DNA of 46,933 nucleotides from Actinomycetota bacterium (GTDB lineage: Bacteria > Actinomycetota > Actinomycetes > Nanopelagicales > Nanopelagicaceae). Under the pieces are notes generated by a model. That model had not been told where the DNA came from and did no database searches. It saw nothing but the letters and a program-made list of their open reading frames with translations. Below are positions 10,240-19,769 of the stretch, in pieces (within the stretch, counting starts at the first letter, position 1; the number at the start of each line of letters is the position of its first letter). The stretch is taken from the NCBI GenBank assembly GCA_947450175.1, contig CANFUR010000002.1, positions 1 through 46,933 on the forward strand. Direction: 5' to 3'. The translations under genes and the position numbers were made by a program.

Positions 10240-11881
10240 TGGCCCGTTAATCGTTCAAAGCGATAAAACGCTGCTTTTAGATATTGATCATCCTCTTTCT
10301 ACTGAATGCCGAAGAGCGATTGCGCCCTTTGCTGAATTAGAACGATCTCCAGAACATATACATACATATCGCTTGACTCCCCTTGGATTATGGAATGCAC
10401 GTGCTGCAGGACATGATGCCGAACAAGTTATTGATACCTTAATAAAATATTCACGCTACGCAGTTCCTCATTCAATTTTGATTGACGTTGCCGAAACGAT
10501 GTCTCGCTATGGACGTCTGCGTCTTGAAGCAGATCCCGTTCATGGACTTATTTTGGTCACGACAGATTCTGCAGTGCTCGAAGAAGTTATCCGCGCAAAA
10601 AAGATTCAACCACTTCTTGGCGCTCGTATTGATAAAGAAACTATTGCGGTACTTCCGAGCCAACGAGGACAAATTAAACAATCTCTACTTCGGCTTGGTT
10701 GGCCAGCTGAAGATTTTGCCGGCTATGTCGATGGTCAGGCACACGACATCGCTCTCAAAGAAGATGGTTGGAAGATCCGCCCATACCAAGAGTTAGCTGC
10801 CGAAGGATTTTGGCACGGTGGTTCAGGTGTGGTTGTACTTCCGTGCGGAGCAGGAAAGACAATTGTTGGTGCTGCAGCTATGGCGCATGCAAAGGCCACA
10901 ACATTAATTTTAGTAACTAACACAGTTGCAGCACGCCAATGGCGTGAGGAACTATTAAAGCGAACCAGCCTGAACGAAGATGAAATTGGTGAATATTCCG
11001 GAGCCAAGAAAGAAATTCGCCCTGTAACAATTGCTACTTATCAAGTGATGACCAAGAAAAAGAACGGTGTATACGCCCACCTTGATCTCTTTGATTCATA
11101 CGATTGGGGCTTAATTATTTACGATGAAGTTCACCTTTTACCCGCTCCGATCTTTCGCTTTACCGCTGATATTCAATCTCGCCGACGCTTAGGTTTGACT
11201 GCAACATTGGTGCGAGAAGATGGAATGGAAGGTGAGGTCTTCTCTCTCATCGGCCCAAAGCGCTTTGATGTTCCTTGGAAAGAGATTGAATCACAGGGAT
11301 ACATCGCACCAGCTGAATGTATTGAAGTCCGAGTAAATCTGACTGAGACCGAACGTTTGTCGTATGCAACCGCCGAAGTTGAAAACCGATATCGCTTCTG
11401 TGCGACTACCCGTACAAAACGCGATGTTGTTGAAGCTTTGGTTAAAAAGCACCAAGGCGAACAGATTTTAGTGATCGGTCAATATATTGATCAACTCGAT
11501 GAACTCTCAGAAGTACTTGGAGTACCGGTTATCAAAGGTGAAACACCCGTTAAGGAACGTGAGATTCTTTTCAATAAATTTAGATCTGGCGAGTTAACAA
11601 CACTTGTAGTTTCAAAAGTTGCCAACTTTTCAATTGATTTACCTGATGCAACCATTGCCATTCAAGTCAGTGGTGCATTTGGAAGTCGCCAAGAAGAAGC
11701 ACAACGTTTAGGTCGAATCCTGCGTCCAAAGTCTGATGGACGCACTGCAACTTTTTATTCAGTAGTTTCAAGAGACACGATTGATCAAGATTTTGCGCAA
11801 AATCGTCAACGCTTTTTAGCCGAACAGGGTTACTCTTATAAAATTATTGATGCTGACGATGTTTTTCAAGGGAAAATCTAA
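10232..11881 (+). CDS. XPB/Ssl2-type DNA repair helicase (DEAD/DEAH superfamily 2)
   Basis: Walker A LPCGAGKTIVG, DEVH box (IYDEVHLLP), GLTATLVREDG, QEEAQRLGRILRP motif VI. Confidence 0.94.
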   Translation: MTDGPLIVQSDKTLLLDIDHPLSTECRRAIAPFAELERSPEHIHTYRLTPLGLWNARAAGHDAEQVIDTLIKYSRYAVPHSILIDVAETMSRYGRLRLEADPVHGLILVTTDSAVLEEVIRAKKIQPLLGARIDKETIAVLPSQRGQIKQSLLRLGWPAEDFAGYVDGQAHDIALKEDGWKIRPYQELAAEGFWHGGSGVVVLPCGAGKTIVGAAAMAHAKATTLILVTNTVAARQWREELLKRTSLNEDEIGEYSGAKKEIRPVTIATYQVMTKKKNGVYAHLDLFDSYDWGLIIYDEVHLLPAPIFRFTADIQSRRRLGLTATLVREDGMEGEVFSLIGPKRFDVPWKEIESQGYIAPAECIEVRVNLTETERLSYATAEVENRYRFCATTRTKRDVVEALVKKHQGEQILVIGQYIDQLDELSEVLGVPVIKGETPVKEREILFNKFRSGELTTLVVSKVANFSIDLPDATIAIQVSGAFGSRQEEAQRLGRILRPKSDGRTATFYSVVSRDTIDQDFAQNRQRFLAEQGYSYKIIDADDVFQGKI

Positions 11882-12095
11882 ATCGATCCGGATCAACTTT
11901 AAAGAAATCATGATGTACACCGTCGATGTGAATTACGGGGACTTGTTCACCATACAGCTTTTCTAATTCAGAATTACCATCAATAAATATTTTTTTAATC
12001 TCAAAGTTCAATTCATTATTCATTGTCGAAAGTACATCCACTGCGACATCGCACAAGTGACAACCATGTCGTGAGAAAACGGTTACCACGGTCAT
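11844..12095 (-). CDS. glutaredoxin family protein
   Basis: VVTVFSRHGCHLCDVAVDVL CxxC motif, GEQVPVIHIDG cis-Pro segment. 3' end overlaps the helicase gene antiparallel. Confidence 0.88.
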   Translation of the reverse strand: MTVVTVFSRHGCHLCDVAVDVLSTMNNELNFEIKKIFIDGNSELEKLYGEQVPVIHIDGVHHDFFKVDPDRFRFSLEKHRQHQ

Positions 12096-12186
12096 TACGC
12101 TGGGCCTTTCTGTCAGTTTGCTTAGAGAATGGATTAATTCAACCCTAAGTTATGGGGCAATCATCTCACCTTGATAGTGTGCGCCC

Positions 12187-14565
12187 ATGCGGAAAATTCT
12201 CTCGATGAAGGTGTGGGCTAGTGCAATATCCCTAGCCCTCATAGCTTCGATTTTTTCTGCCCCAACAGCACAAGCGTTATACAAAGTTATCCCTGCAACT
12301 CAGTGGGGAAATATTTATGCGGGAACAGCAACGGGTGCAAAGCCAGAAACTCGTGGCAAGGTCAGCAACGCTGTTGCAAAATCTAAATTTGAAGTCAAGT
12401 ACAACAACTTTCCTGATTGGGCAAAAAAGGAAGTTCAGGCAGCAGTTGATGTGTGGTCTGCTAATTTTTCATCACCAGTAACTATTAGTGTTGATGCAAC
12501 CTGGGGACGCTCAAGTTCCTGGGGAATTTTGGGAAGCGCAAGGCCAACAAATTTCTATTCAGCTTTTGCTGGCGCTCCAGACCCATCACTGTGGTACGCA
12601 TCTGCTCTAGCAAATTCATTGGCTGGTAAAGACTTAGATAAAGCTAATCCCGAAATGATTATCCAAGTGAACTCAGGCGCTGCTTGGAATACACGTGGGG
12701 ATGGTGCTCCAACTGATAATGAATACGATTTAGAATCAGTTTTCTTGCACGAAATTGCCCACGGCCTAGGTTTTCTTTCAAATGATTCTTACGATTCTTT
12801 TTTTGGAATAGCGAGCCTGGATCAACCGACTCCATATGATGCTTATGCACAAACCGCCGACGGTGGACGTTTAGCTGATTTGCCTTCACCGTCACTTGAA
12901 CTTGGAAAAGCTTTAACAACTTCACTTGTTTGGTCTGGCCCACTTGGAATAAAAGCTAACAACGGTGTTAAGCCAAAGCTTTACACTCCATCAACCTACG
13001 AGTCTGGTTCTTCTACGAGCCATTTAGATGAAGCAACATTTTCAAAGACTGGTTTAGATTCAGTAATGACGCCAAACTTAGATCCTGGCGAAATATTTAA
13101 AGAGCCAGGACCTTTGCTATTAGCAATGATGGAAGATATGCGAAATAAACCTCCTGCAGGTGTGGCAGTAGGATTGCCTGAGGTTCCACGAAATGTTCAG
13201 GCATTTATCGCAGACTCAGCAGCTCTTATTACCTTTGATCCCCCAGTAAATATGCGAACTGCTCAAATCAGTGAGTATGTCGTTAAGAACTTGAAAACTG
13301 GTATTGAAAAGAAAGTCCTTTCAAGTCCAGTTTTTATCAGCGGTTTAAAAAACGGTACGTCATACACGTTTTCAGTTGTAGCAAAAAACTCACTCGGCTT
13401 ATCAGATCCCGTCACCAGTAAAGCCGTAACACCACAAGCTGGTTGGAAGAGCTCAGTTTTGGATGCAAATGCAGATGGAAAATCATTAGCTAGCACAACA
13501 TTTAATGGGCAACCGGTAGTGGCATATACAGACTCAAAGAACGGTGATTTGAAACTAGCAACTTATGATGGCAAAACTTGGAAGAAAACAACTGTAGACG
13601 GCGCTGGCGGAACTGGTGGTCGAACATCAAATCCGATCACTGGGCAGATTTCAATGTGCGTTAATGGCAGCGGAACCAAGCAAACTCTTCATATTTTCTA
13701 TAGCGATTCAATAGAAAAAGATCTTCACTACGCCTCGTACACCGCAAAGCGCTTTACTTTTGACATAGTCGATGGAAATGGTGCTTCAGTTAATGATTAT
13801 GCAGATCCTGTGCGTGTGCGAACATCCAGTGATGTCAGTGTCAGCAATGCATGCGTTGCCACAGCCTCAGGAATTCAAGTTTTTTATCGCGATGAAAGTC
13901 AAGGCGTTCTTCTGGGGGCGGTGAAAACCAAGTCAACTCCTTGGACTTACGAAATGGTTGATGGAGATCGTAAAACCGATGGTCGCACGACGGGCGATGT
14001 TGGCTTTCATTTACAAGCAATCTTTGATGGTGCAAAAACTTACGTTGCATACGATTCAGTTGTATCGAAAAACCAGAGGAACGAGATAACTGCTGGAGCA
14101 GTTCGAATCGCCGTTCGAACTGGAAGTGATCCAGATACTTGGAGCTATCAGACTCTTGATATTTCAACTGATGATGCTTCAGTTTTTGGTTTCGACGTGG
14201 CAATGTCAAAAATTAATGGGGATGTATTGGTTTCTTGGCTTGCAACGTCTGTTGCAGCATTTCCTAAGCCCAATCAGATTCGCTGGGCACTATTGAGTAA
14301 GCCGCTTGATATTTCAAAGCTCACGACTGAAAACTTTGGATCTCCAGGGGAACATCTTGCAACTGATGGGAAAACTATTCTCTTTAACTGCCAGGATCGA
14401 TTGTGTTCCCTTGATACAACCAAGAAAGATCTTGGGCAATCTGCAATCCGTTTAATCAGAAGCACCCAAGGCTCTGAACCAACTCAGAGCACCTGGGTGA
14501 CTGTAAATAAAATTAAGTATGTGCTTGCCACTGTTAATGGAAAGCTGGCCTTCCTAAAACCGTAA
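12187..14565 (+). CDS. secreted putative zinc metalloprotease with fibronectin type III region and repeat-rich C-terminus
   Basis: Signal peptide, zincin motif VFLHEIAHGLGF (HExxHxxG/H type), FN3-like segment (VPRNVQAFIADSAALITFDPP...NGTSYTFSVVAKNSLGLSDP). Confidence 0.75.
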   Translation: MRKILSMKVWASAISLALIASIFSAPTAQALYKVIPATQWGNIYAGTATGAKPETRGKVSNAVAKSKFEVKYNNFPDWAKKEVQAAVDVWSANFSSPVTISVDATWGRSSSWGILGSARPTNFYSAFAGAPDPSLWYASALANSLAGKDLDKANPEMIIQVNSGAAWNTRGDGAPTDNEYDLESVFLHEIAHGLGFLSNDSYDSFFGIASLDQPTPYDAYAQTADGGRLADLPSPSLELGKALTTSLVWSGPLGIKANNGVKPKLYTPSTYESGSSTSHLDEATFSKTGLDSVMTPNLDPGEIFKEPGPLLLAMMEDMRNKPPAGVAVGLPEVPRNVQAFIADSAALITFDPPVNMRTAQISEYVVKNLKTGIEKKVLSSPVFISGLKNGTSYTFSVVAKNSLGLSDPVTSKAVTPQAGWKSSVLDANADGKSLASTTFNGQPVVAYTDSKNGDLKLATYDGKTWKKTTVDGAGGTGGRTSNPITGQISMCVNGSGTKQTLHIFYSDSIEKDLHYASYTAKRFTFDIVDGNGASVNDYADPVRVRTSSDVSVSNACVATASGIQVFYRDESQGVLLGAVKTKSTPWTYEMVDGDRKTDGRTTGDVGFHLQAIFDGAKTYVAYDSVVSKNQRNEITAGAVRIAVRTGSDPDTWSYQTLDISTDDASVFGFDVAMSKINGDVLVSWLATSVAAFPKPNQIRWALLSKPLDISKLTTENFGSPGEHLATDGKTILFNCQDRLCSLDTTKKDLGQSAIRLIRSTQGSEPTQSTWVTVNKIKYVLATVNGKLAFLKP

Positions 14566-14568
14566 TTA

Positions 14569-14667
14569 CTATTTAGCGTTACGGCGCTGAATGCGAGTCT
14601 TCTTCAGAAGTTTCTTGTGCTTCTTCTTCGCCATGCGCTTGCGTCGCTTTTTAATTACGGAACCCAT
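14569..14667 (-). CDS. bS22-type small ribosomal protein / AURKAIP1-COX24 domain protein, 32 aa (absent from the ORF track)
   Basis: Hand translation of the minus strand from ATG at 14667 to TAG at 14569: [32 protein letters not shown]. This matches the actinobacterial bS22-like peptide (Rv0500B-type [25 protein letters not shown]). It lies near proC as in mycobacteria. Confidence 0.93.
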   Translation of the reverse strand: MGSVIKKRRKRMAKKKHKKLLKKTRIQRRNAK

Positions 14668-14718
14668 ATGTCACGCTCTCATTTCTTTCATCGTTGTGCT
14701 TGGGGAGTTAGGTTACCT

Positions 14719-15885
14719 CTAGTTGAGGGTAAAAATCGAAACGGTTTCCGCGCTTGCGCTAATGCACAAAATCCCTAAAGCCTTGGAGAAATACAGCCCG
14801 AGTACCTCTTTCTGTTCTACAGGCGCGCTGTAGCCCCCCGTGATGGCGCCTTTAGCATCAAAGGTTAGGAGTAATGGCGTTGGGCTTTTAGGCGACCAGT
14901 TCGCCAATTGAGTTATGGGCCCTTTTGATTGCAGAAATGCATAGGTCGATCCTGATGTAAATGTTTTTCCGCTAGAAGCAAATCTGTAGGTCCATGTCGG
15001 CACAAATGTGTTAGAAAACTTAGTGACTGCGCTTTCAATTTTATTACCAGTGACAACTTCTCCCCCGAGCAACAGTGAAGTTGAAGCAGAGTTCCAGTTA
15101 CGCAAAGCTTTTGGTGCAGAGCTACGAACAACTGAAATTACTTTACCAATCTTTGAAAGCTTAATGATAACTCCGTCCACTTTGCCGGCTAACTTTTTGC
15201 CACTGAGAGTTTCAGAACTGGAGCCAGCAACTGTCATTGATCCATCGGCCGCTTTCACTACTGCTTCAAAATTTGTTGCGCCGCTACCAATAAATACAGG
15301 CTTTGAAATTTTACCAAGTAAGTCAGAGTTGATGACTGCTCCAGAGCTTCCCACTGCCGTTAAACCGTCCTTATTTACTGCTATGGCGTTAATCAAGATT
15401 GGGGATGCTAGTTGAAGTGAAAACTGAGACAAAGCTTGTGTATTTGGGTTTATTGACCACAGAGTAAAAGCATCTAAGTCGGTAGTAAAAATATCTGGAA
15501 CAGCAGTGATGTTGTCTGGATTCAACGGACTGACACTTGGTGAAGGAGTCGGCATCGCTCGCTGCAATGAGGTTGAACCAGCAATCCAAATAGTTCCCGC
15601 ACTATCAACTGTTGCTGCTGTTGCAATTGATGCCGAAGTGTTATCTAAAGCTATATTCCATATCTCTTTTCCTGTTACGTCTATGCCTTTGGCAAATGAT
15701 TTATCGCCTTTGTTGCCATAGACAACTATTGTTGTGCCACTTGTCACTAAGCCCGCAAACTCATCAACGTTTGAAACCGTCGTAATTAACTTCAATGTCT
15801 TGACCACTGGCTTTTTGGGTACAGCTAAGGCTTGAGAATTAAAAAGAAGCGTTGAAATTACGACAAGTGTAAAAAGGCGTTTCAC
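14719..15885 (-). CDS. secreted protein of unknown function, beta-propeller-like repeats
   Basis: N-terminal signal peptide; repeated GTTIVVYGNKG.../AGTIWIAGS.../MTVAGSSS patterns. Start overlaps proC stop by 4 nt. Confidence 0.6.
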   Translation of the reverse strand: MKRLFTLVVISTLLFNSQALAVPKKPVVKTLKLITTVSNVDEFAGLVTSGTTIVVYGNKGDKSFAKGIDVTGKEIWNIALDNTSASIATAATVDSAGTIWIAGSTSLQRAMPTPSPSVSPLNPDNITAVPDIFTTDLDAFTLWSINPNTQALSQFSLQLASPILINAIAVNKDGLTAVGSSGAVINSDLLGKISKPVFIGSGATNFEAVVKAADGSMTVAGSSSETLSGKKLAGKVDGVIIKLSKIGKVISVVRSSAPKALRNWNSASTSLLLGGEVVTGNKIESAVTKFSNTFVPTWTYRFASSGKTFTSGSTYAFLQSKGPITQLANWSPKSPTPLLLTFDAKGAITGGYSAPVEQKEVLGLYFSKALGILCISASAETVSIFTLN

Positions 15886-16676
15886 GCTAATTCCTGCGAG
15901 CGATTGCGCGCAGCTTTCATAGCGCTGGCAATAACATCACCAATCTGGTCAGATTCAAAAGAAGCTAACGCTGCTGCAGTTGTGCCATTAGGACTTGTTA
16001 CATTTTCACGCAAAGTTGTTGCGCTTTTGCCCGATTCATCAAGCAGCTTTGCTGCTCCAACAATTGTCTGCACCGTTAGTGTTGTCGCATCGGCTTCAGA
16101 TAAGCCAAGTTCCTTTGCCCCAGCAACCATGGCTTCGACAAATCTGAAGAAGTAGGCAGGACCTGATCCGCTGGTTGCAGTAACTGCATCTTGTAGATCT
16201 TCAGAGACCTGAATAACTTTTCCAGTTGCACCAAGGAAGCCCATTACAAAAGCGCTTTGATCTGCAGTAACACCTACGCCCAATGATGCTGCAGCCATTC
16301 CGGCCCCGACCATCGTTGGAGTATTTGGCATAACTCGTACAACAGGATTGCTAGTTCCAAGACCTGCTTCTATAAATGAGATCTTCTTACCTGCCGCAAA
16401 AGTTATTACTACTGCCGACGTATTGATGCTGCCCTTGATTTCTTCAAGCACCGCCGCCATATCTTGTGGCTTAACTACTAAGAGCAGAGCATCAGCTTTT
16501 TCTACGTTGGCTGATAAATCAGCAACACGTATTCCGTAACGGGCAGTTAATTCTTCAGCGCGATCTTTGCGCTTTTCAGAGATAACAATGGATTGTGGCG
16601 AAACGCCATAAGAAATTAGCGCAGCGATGAGGGCTTCACCCATAACGCCAGCCCCAATTACTCCAACTTGTTTCAT
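15882..16676 (-). CDS. proC: pyrroline-5-carboxylate reductase
   Basis: GVIGAGVMGEALIAAL Rossmann motif, VVRVMPNTPTMVGAGM, ATSGSGPAYFFRFVEAM. Confidence 0.95.
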   Translation of the reverse strand: MKQVGVIGAGVMGEALIAALISYGVSPQSIVISEKRKDRAEELTARYGIRVADLSANVEKADALLLVVKPQDMAAVLEEIKGSINTSAVVITFAAGKKISFIEAGLGTSNPVVRVMPNTPTMVGAGMAAASLGVGVTADQSAFVMGFLGATGKVIQVSEDLQDAVTATSGSGPAYFFRFVEAMVAGAKELGLSEADATTLTVQTIVGAAKLLDESGKSATTLRENVTSPNGTTAAALASFESDQIGDVIASAMKAARNRSQELA

Positions 16677-16682
16677 GTAACA

Positions 16683-16706
16683 AGCCTACCTTTATGCCTG
16701 TAGGCT
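16683..16706. promoter_or_regulatory. divergent promoter pair formed by inverted repeat AGCCTAC-N10-GTAGGCT
   Basis: TAGGCT on the minus strand (16683-16688) for proC and TAGGCT on the plus strand (16701-16706) for the 16715 gene. Confidence 0.5.
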
Positions 16707-16714
16707 CTGCGACT

Positions 16715-17527
16715 ATGTCAGAAATAAAACCAGGGTTTGCGCGTGATTGGGTTGAATTTAGCGACCCAAATGACAAAGAAGAAATCTTTAAGTGCGACCT
16801 CACGTGGTTGACCTCATTTTGGACCTGTATTTATGGCGATGGTTGCCAAGGTGTTTTTAAAAATCAGCCATTTAGTGGTTGCTGCACCGAAGGTGCCATG
16901 TACACCGATGAAGCAGATGAGAAGCGCACTGATAAAGCTGCCGCTTACTTAACTCCTGACATGTGGCAGTTTTATTCAGAAGCTCGCCCAAAGAAACCAG
17001 GTGGAGCTTTACGTATTTCAGAAAAAGATGAAGACGGGGATCGCAAAACTCGTCGCGTTGAAGATGGTTGTATTTTCTTAAACCGTAAAGGTTATGAAGC
17101 TGAAGGTTACACAGGTTCATTTGGTTGCGTTCTGCACCATTTAGCAATTAAAGAAAAGAAACACTTTGTTGACACAAAGCCAGATGTTTGCTGGCAATTG
17201 CCATTGCGTCGCAGTTTTGAAACTCGTGAAGTTGGCGAGCGCGAATATTCAGTCACCGTCATCGGTGAATACGAACGTCTTGCATGGGGCGATGGCGGAG
17301 AAGATTTCGATTGGTACTGCACTAGCAATCCTGACGCACATATTGGTACTGAGCCGGTGTATATCTCTAACAAATATGAACTTCAAAAACTTATGGGCGA
17401 AGCCGCTTATGCTGAGCTTGCTCGCTTGTGCGACATACGCGTTGCAGGAATTAAGGATGCCCAGAGCCGTTCGTTGCCGCTCTTTGTTATTCAACACCCA
17501 GCAACACTTGCCGCCCAGAAGAATTAG
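16715..17527 (+). CDS. cysteine-rich conserved protein of unknown function (UPF0153/YkgJ-like Cys cluster pattern)
   Basis: Cysteine arrangement FKCDLTW..CIYGDGCQGV..GCCTEGA..DGCIFLN..FGCVLHHLA..KPDVCWQLP. ATG 16715 (MSEIKPG) preferred over ORF-track 16694 because a TAGGCT -10-like box lies at 16701-16706. Confidence 0.6.
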   Translation: MSEIKPGFARDWVEFSDPNDKEEIFKCDLTWLTSFWTCIYGDGCQGVFKNQPFSGCCTEGAMYTDEADEKRTDKAAAYLTPDMWQFYSEARPKKPGGALRISEKDEDGDRKTRRVEDGCIFLNRKGYEAEGYTGSFGCVLHHLAIKEKKHFVDTKPDVCWQLPLRRSFETREVGEREYSVTVIGEYERLAWGDGGEDFDWYCTSNPDAHIGTEPVYISNKYELQKLMGEAAYAELARLCDIRVAGIKDAQSRSLPLFVIQHPATLAAQKN

Positions 17528-17553
17528 TCAGTCCAACGTTCTAGGCTCTACCC

Positions 17554-18921
17554 ATGGCCAAAGTTGAAAAGGATCCCTTCCGCTGTAGTGAATGCGGTTG
17601 GAGCTCGCAAAAATGGGTTGGCCGCTGCGGTGAATGCCAAGCGTGGGGTTCTGTTGAAGAGTTAGCTGCACCTAAGAAACTCTCACTCGTTCCCGGAAAT
17701 GTAACAAGTAAAGCAACTCCCATCGGCGATGTTGATTTATCTGCAGCTCACGCACGTCCTACAGGAGTATCCGAACTTGATCGCGTACTTGGTGGCGGAT
17801 TAGTTCCAGGGGCGGCAATCTTGTTAGCCGGTGAACCCGGTGTTGGTAAATCTACGTTGCTTCTTTCTGTTGCTGCACAAACTGCCGCTAAAGGAATTCC
17901 TGCACTCTATGTCAGCGGTGAAGAATCTGCATCACAAGTTCGTCTTCGCGCCGAACGTATCAAGGCAATCGATCCACAACTCTTCCTTGCATCCGAAACT
18001 GATTTAGGCGCAGTAATTGCCCACATCGATGCAGTTAAACCACAGTTATTAATTATCGACTCAGTACAAACAATTGGCAGCAGCACTGCCGATGGTTCAC
18101 CCGGCGGAGTAACACAAGTGCGTGAAGTTGCCGGAGCACTTATTAGAATTTGTAAAGATCGCGATATTACGTTGCTGCTTGTTGGTCATGTAACAAAAGA
18201 TGGATCCATTGCTGGGCCTAGACTTCTTGAACATATTGTTGATGTTGTTCTTCAGTTCGAAGGCGAACGTCATTCACGTCTTCGTTTGATTCGCGCAATC
18301 AAAAACCGTTTTGGTGCATCCGATGAAGTTGGTTGCTTTGATTTAAGTGATTCGGGTATCGAATCCGTTCTTGATCCAACAGGTTTATTTACTTCTCGTC
18401 ATGCCGAACCAGTTCCTGGAACATGCGTGACAGTTACTCTAGAAGGTCGACGCCCATTACTAGCTGAAATTCAAGCGTTAGTAAGTCAGGGACGCGAAAA
18501 TGATTTTGGTAATGCCCGTCGAGTGGTTTCAGGTCTAGATTCTGCGCGCACATCAATGACTTTGGCCGTGCTAGAACTTCGTGCGGGTGTTCGCGTTGGC
18601 GGCCGCGATGTTTATGCAGCAACTGTTGGCGGCATGAAAATGTCAGAACCTGCTGCAGATTTAGCTCTAGCTTTAGCTGTTGCATCTGCTGCCAAAGGTT
18701 TAGCGCTGCCTTCTGATTTAGTTGCAATTGGTGAAGTTGGTTTAGCTGGAGAAATCCGTAAAGTCAGTGGTGTAGATCGTCGTCTGCAAGAAGCATTTCG
18801 TTTAGGTTTTAAACGTGCTCTAGTTCCAACTGGATCTGAAACAAAAATCGCCGGAATGGAAATTGTTGAAGTTTCACGCCTTGACCAAGCACTCAAACGG
18901 GTAAAAATAACTGGCGAATGA
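17554..18921 (+). CDS. radA: DNA repair protein RadA
   Basis: N-terminal zinc finger CSECGWSSQKWVGRCGECQAWGS, Walker A GEPGVGKSTLL, KNRFGASDEVG motif. Confidence 0.97.
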   Translation: MAKVEKDPFRCSECGWSSQKWVGRCGECQAWGSVEELAAPKKLSLVPGNVTSKATPIGDVDLSAAHARPTGVSELDRVLGGGLVPGAAILLAGEPGVGKSTLLLSVAAQTAAKGIPALYVSGEESASQVRLRAERIKAIDPQLFLASETDLGAVIAHIDAVKPQLLIIDSVQTIGSSTADGSPGGVTQVREVAGALIRICKDRDITLLLVGHVTKDGSIAGPRLLEHIVDVVLQFEGERHSRLRLIRAIKNRFGASDEVGCFDLSDSGIESVLDPTGLFTSRHAEPVPGTCVTVTLEGRRPLLAEIQALVSQGRENDFGNARRVVSGLDSARTSMTLAVLELRAGVRVGGRDVYAATVGGMKMSEPAADLALALAVASAAKGLALPSDLVAIGEVGLAGEIRKVSGVDRRLQEAFRLGFKRALVPTGSETKIAGMEIVEVSRLDQALKRVKITGE

Positions 18922-19769
18922 ACCAGCTAGAAAAGCCGATAACTTCCTGGTTTAAGAGAAATAAACGCGATTTGCCCTGGCGCACGACAACGCCTTGGGG
19001 TGTCATGGTTAGCGAATATATGTTGCAACAAACCCCAGTTAATCGGGTTCTCCCTAAATGGGATGAATGGATGAATCGTTGGCCAACACCTAAAGATTTA
19101 GCTAAAGCATCACCCGCCCAAGTTATTACGGCGTGGGGGCGTCTTGGTTATCCGCGCCGGGCACTGCGCTTACATGCCGCCGCGCACATTATCGCGGAAG
19201 ATTTTAATAACCAAGTTCCAGAAAATGTTGAAACTCTAAAAACATTGCCTGGAATTGGCGAATACACCGCAGCTGCAATCGCTGCCTTTGCCTTTGAACA
19301 ACAAACGCTAGTGATGGATGTAAATATTCGCAGGTTATTAACCCGCATCATCGATGGCAACGAACACCCAAAGCCTGCACCAACAGCTAAAGAAAAAGCA
19401 TCAAGACTTGCACTTCAACCAACTAAAAATGCACACATCTGGGCCGCCGCAACTATGGAACTAGGCGCACTTGTCTGCACTTCTAAGAATCCAATCTGCG
19501 AACAATGCCCAGTAATTGGTCAATGTAACTGGCGCAAAAATGGTTATCCGAAAACTGATTTAGTGCGCAAATCACAAGATTGGCATGGCACCGATAGAAA
19601 ATGCCGGGGAACCATTATTCAAGCCCTGCGTGATAACGAATCACTTACCGAGAACGCAATTAAGAAACTCTGGCCTGATGAATCACAAATAGAAAAAGCG
19701 CTAAAAACCCTGCAAGAAGATTTACTCATAGAAGCTATCCCCCGCAAGCGTTATAGACTCCCTCAATGA
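18918..19769 (+). CDS. mutY: A/G-specific adenine glycosylase
   Basis: RDLPWRTTTPWGVMVSEYMLQQTPVNRVLP, HhH-GPD LPGIGEYTAAAI, [4Fe-4S] Cys motif CTSKNPICEQCPVIGQC. Confidence 0.95.
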   Translation: MNQLEKPITSWFKRNKRDLPWRTTTPWGVMVSEYMLQQTPVNRVLPKWDEWMNRWPTPKDLAKASPAQVITAWGRLGYPRRALRLHAAAHIIAEDFNNQVPENVETLKTLPGIGEYTAAAIAAFAFEQQTLVMDVNIRRLLTRIIDGNEHPKPAPTAKEKASRLALQPTKNAHIWAAATMELGALVCTSKNPICEQCPVIGQCNWRKNGYPKTDLVRKSQDWHGTDRKCRGTIIQALRDNESLTENAIKKLWPDESQIEKALKTLQEDLLIEAIPRKRYRLPQ

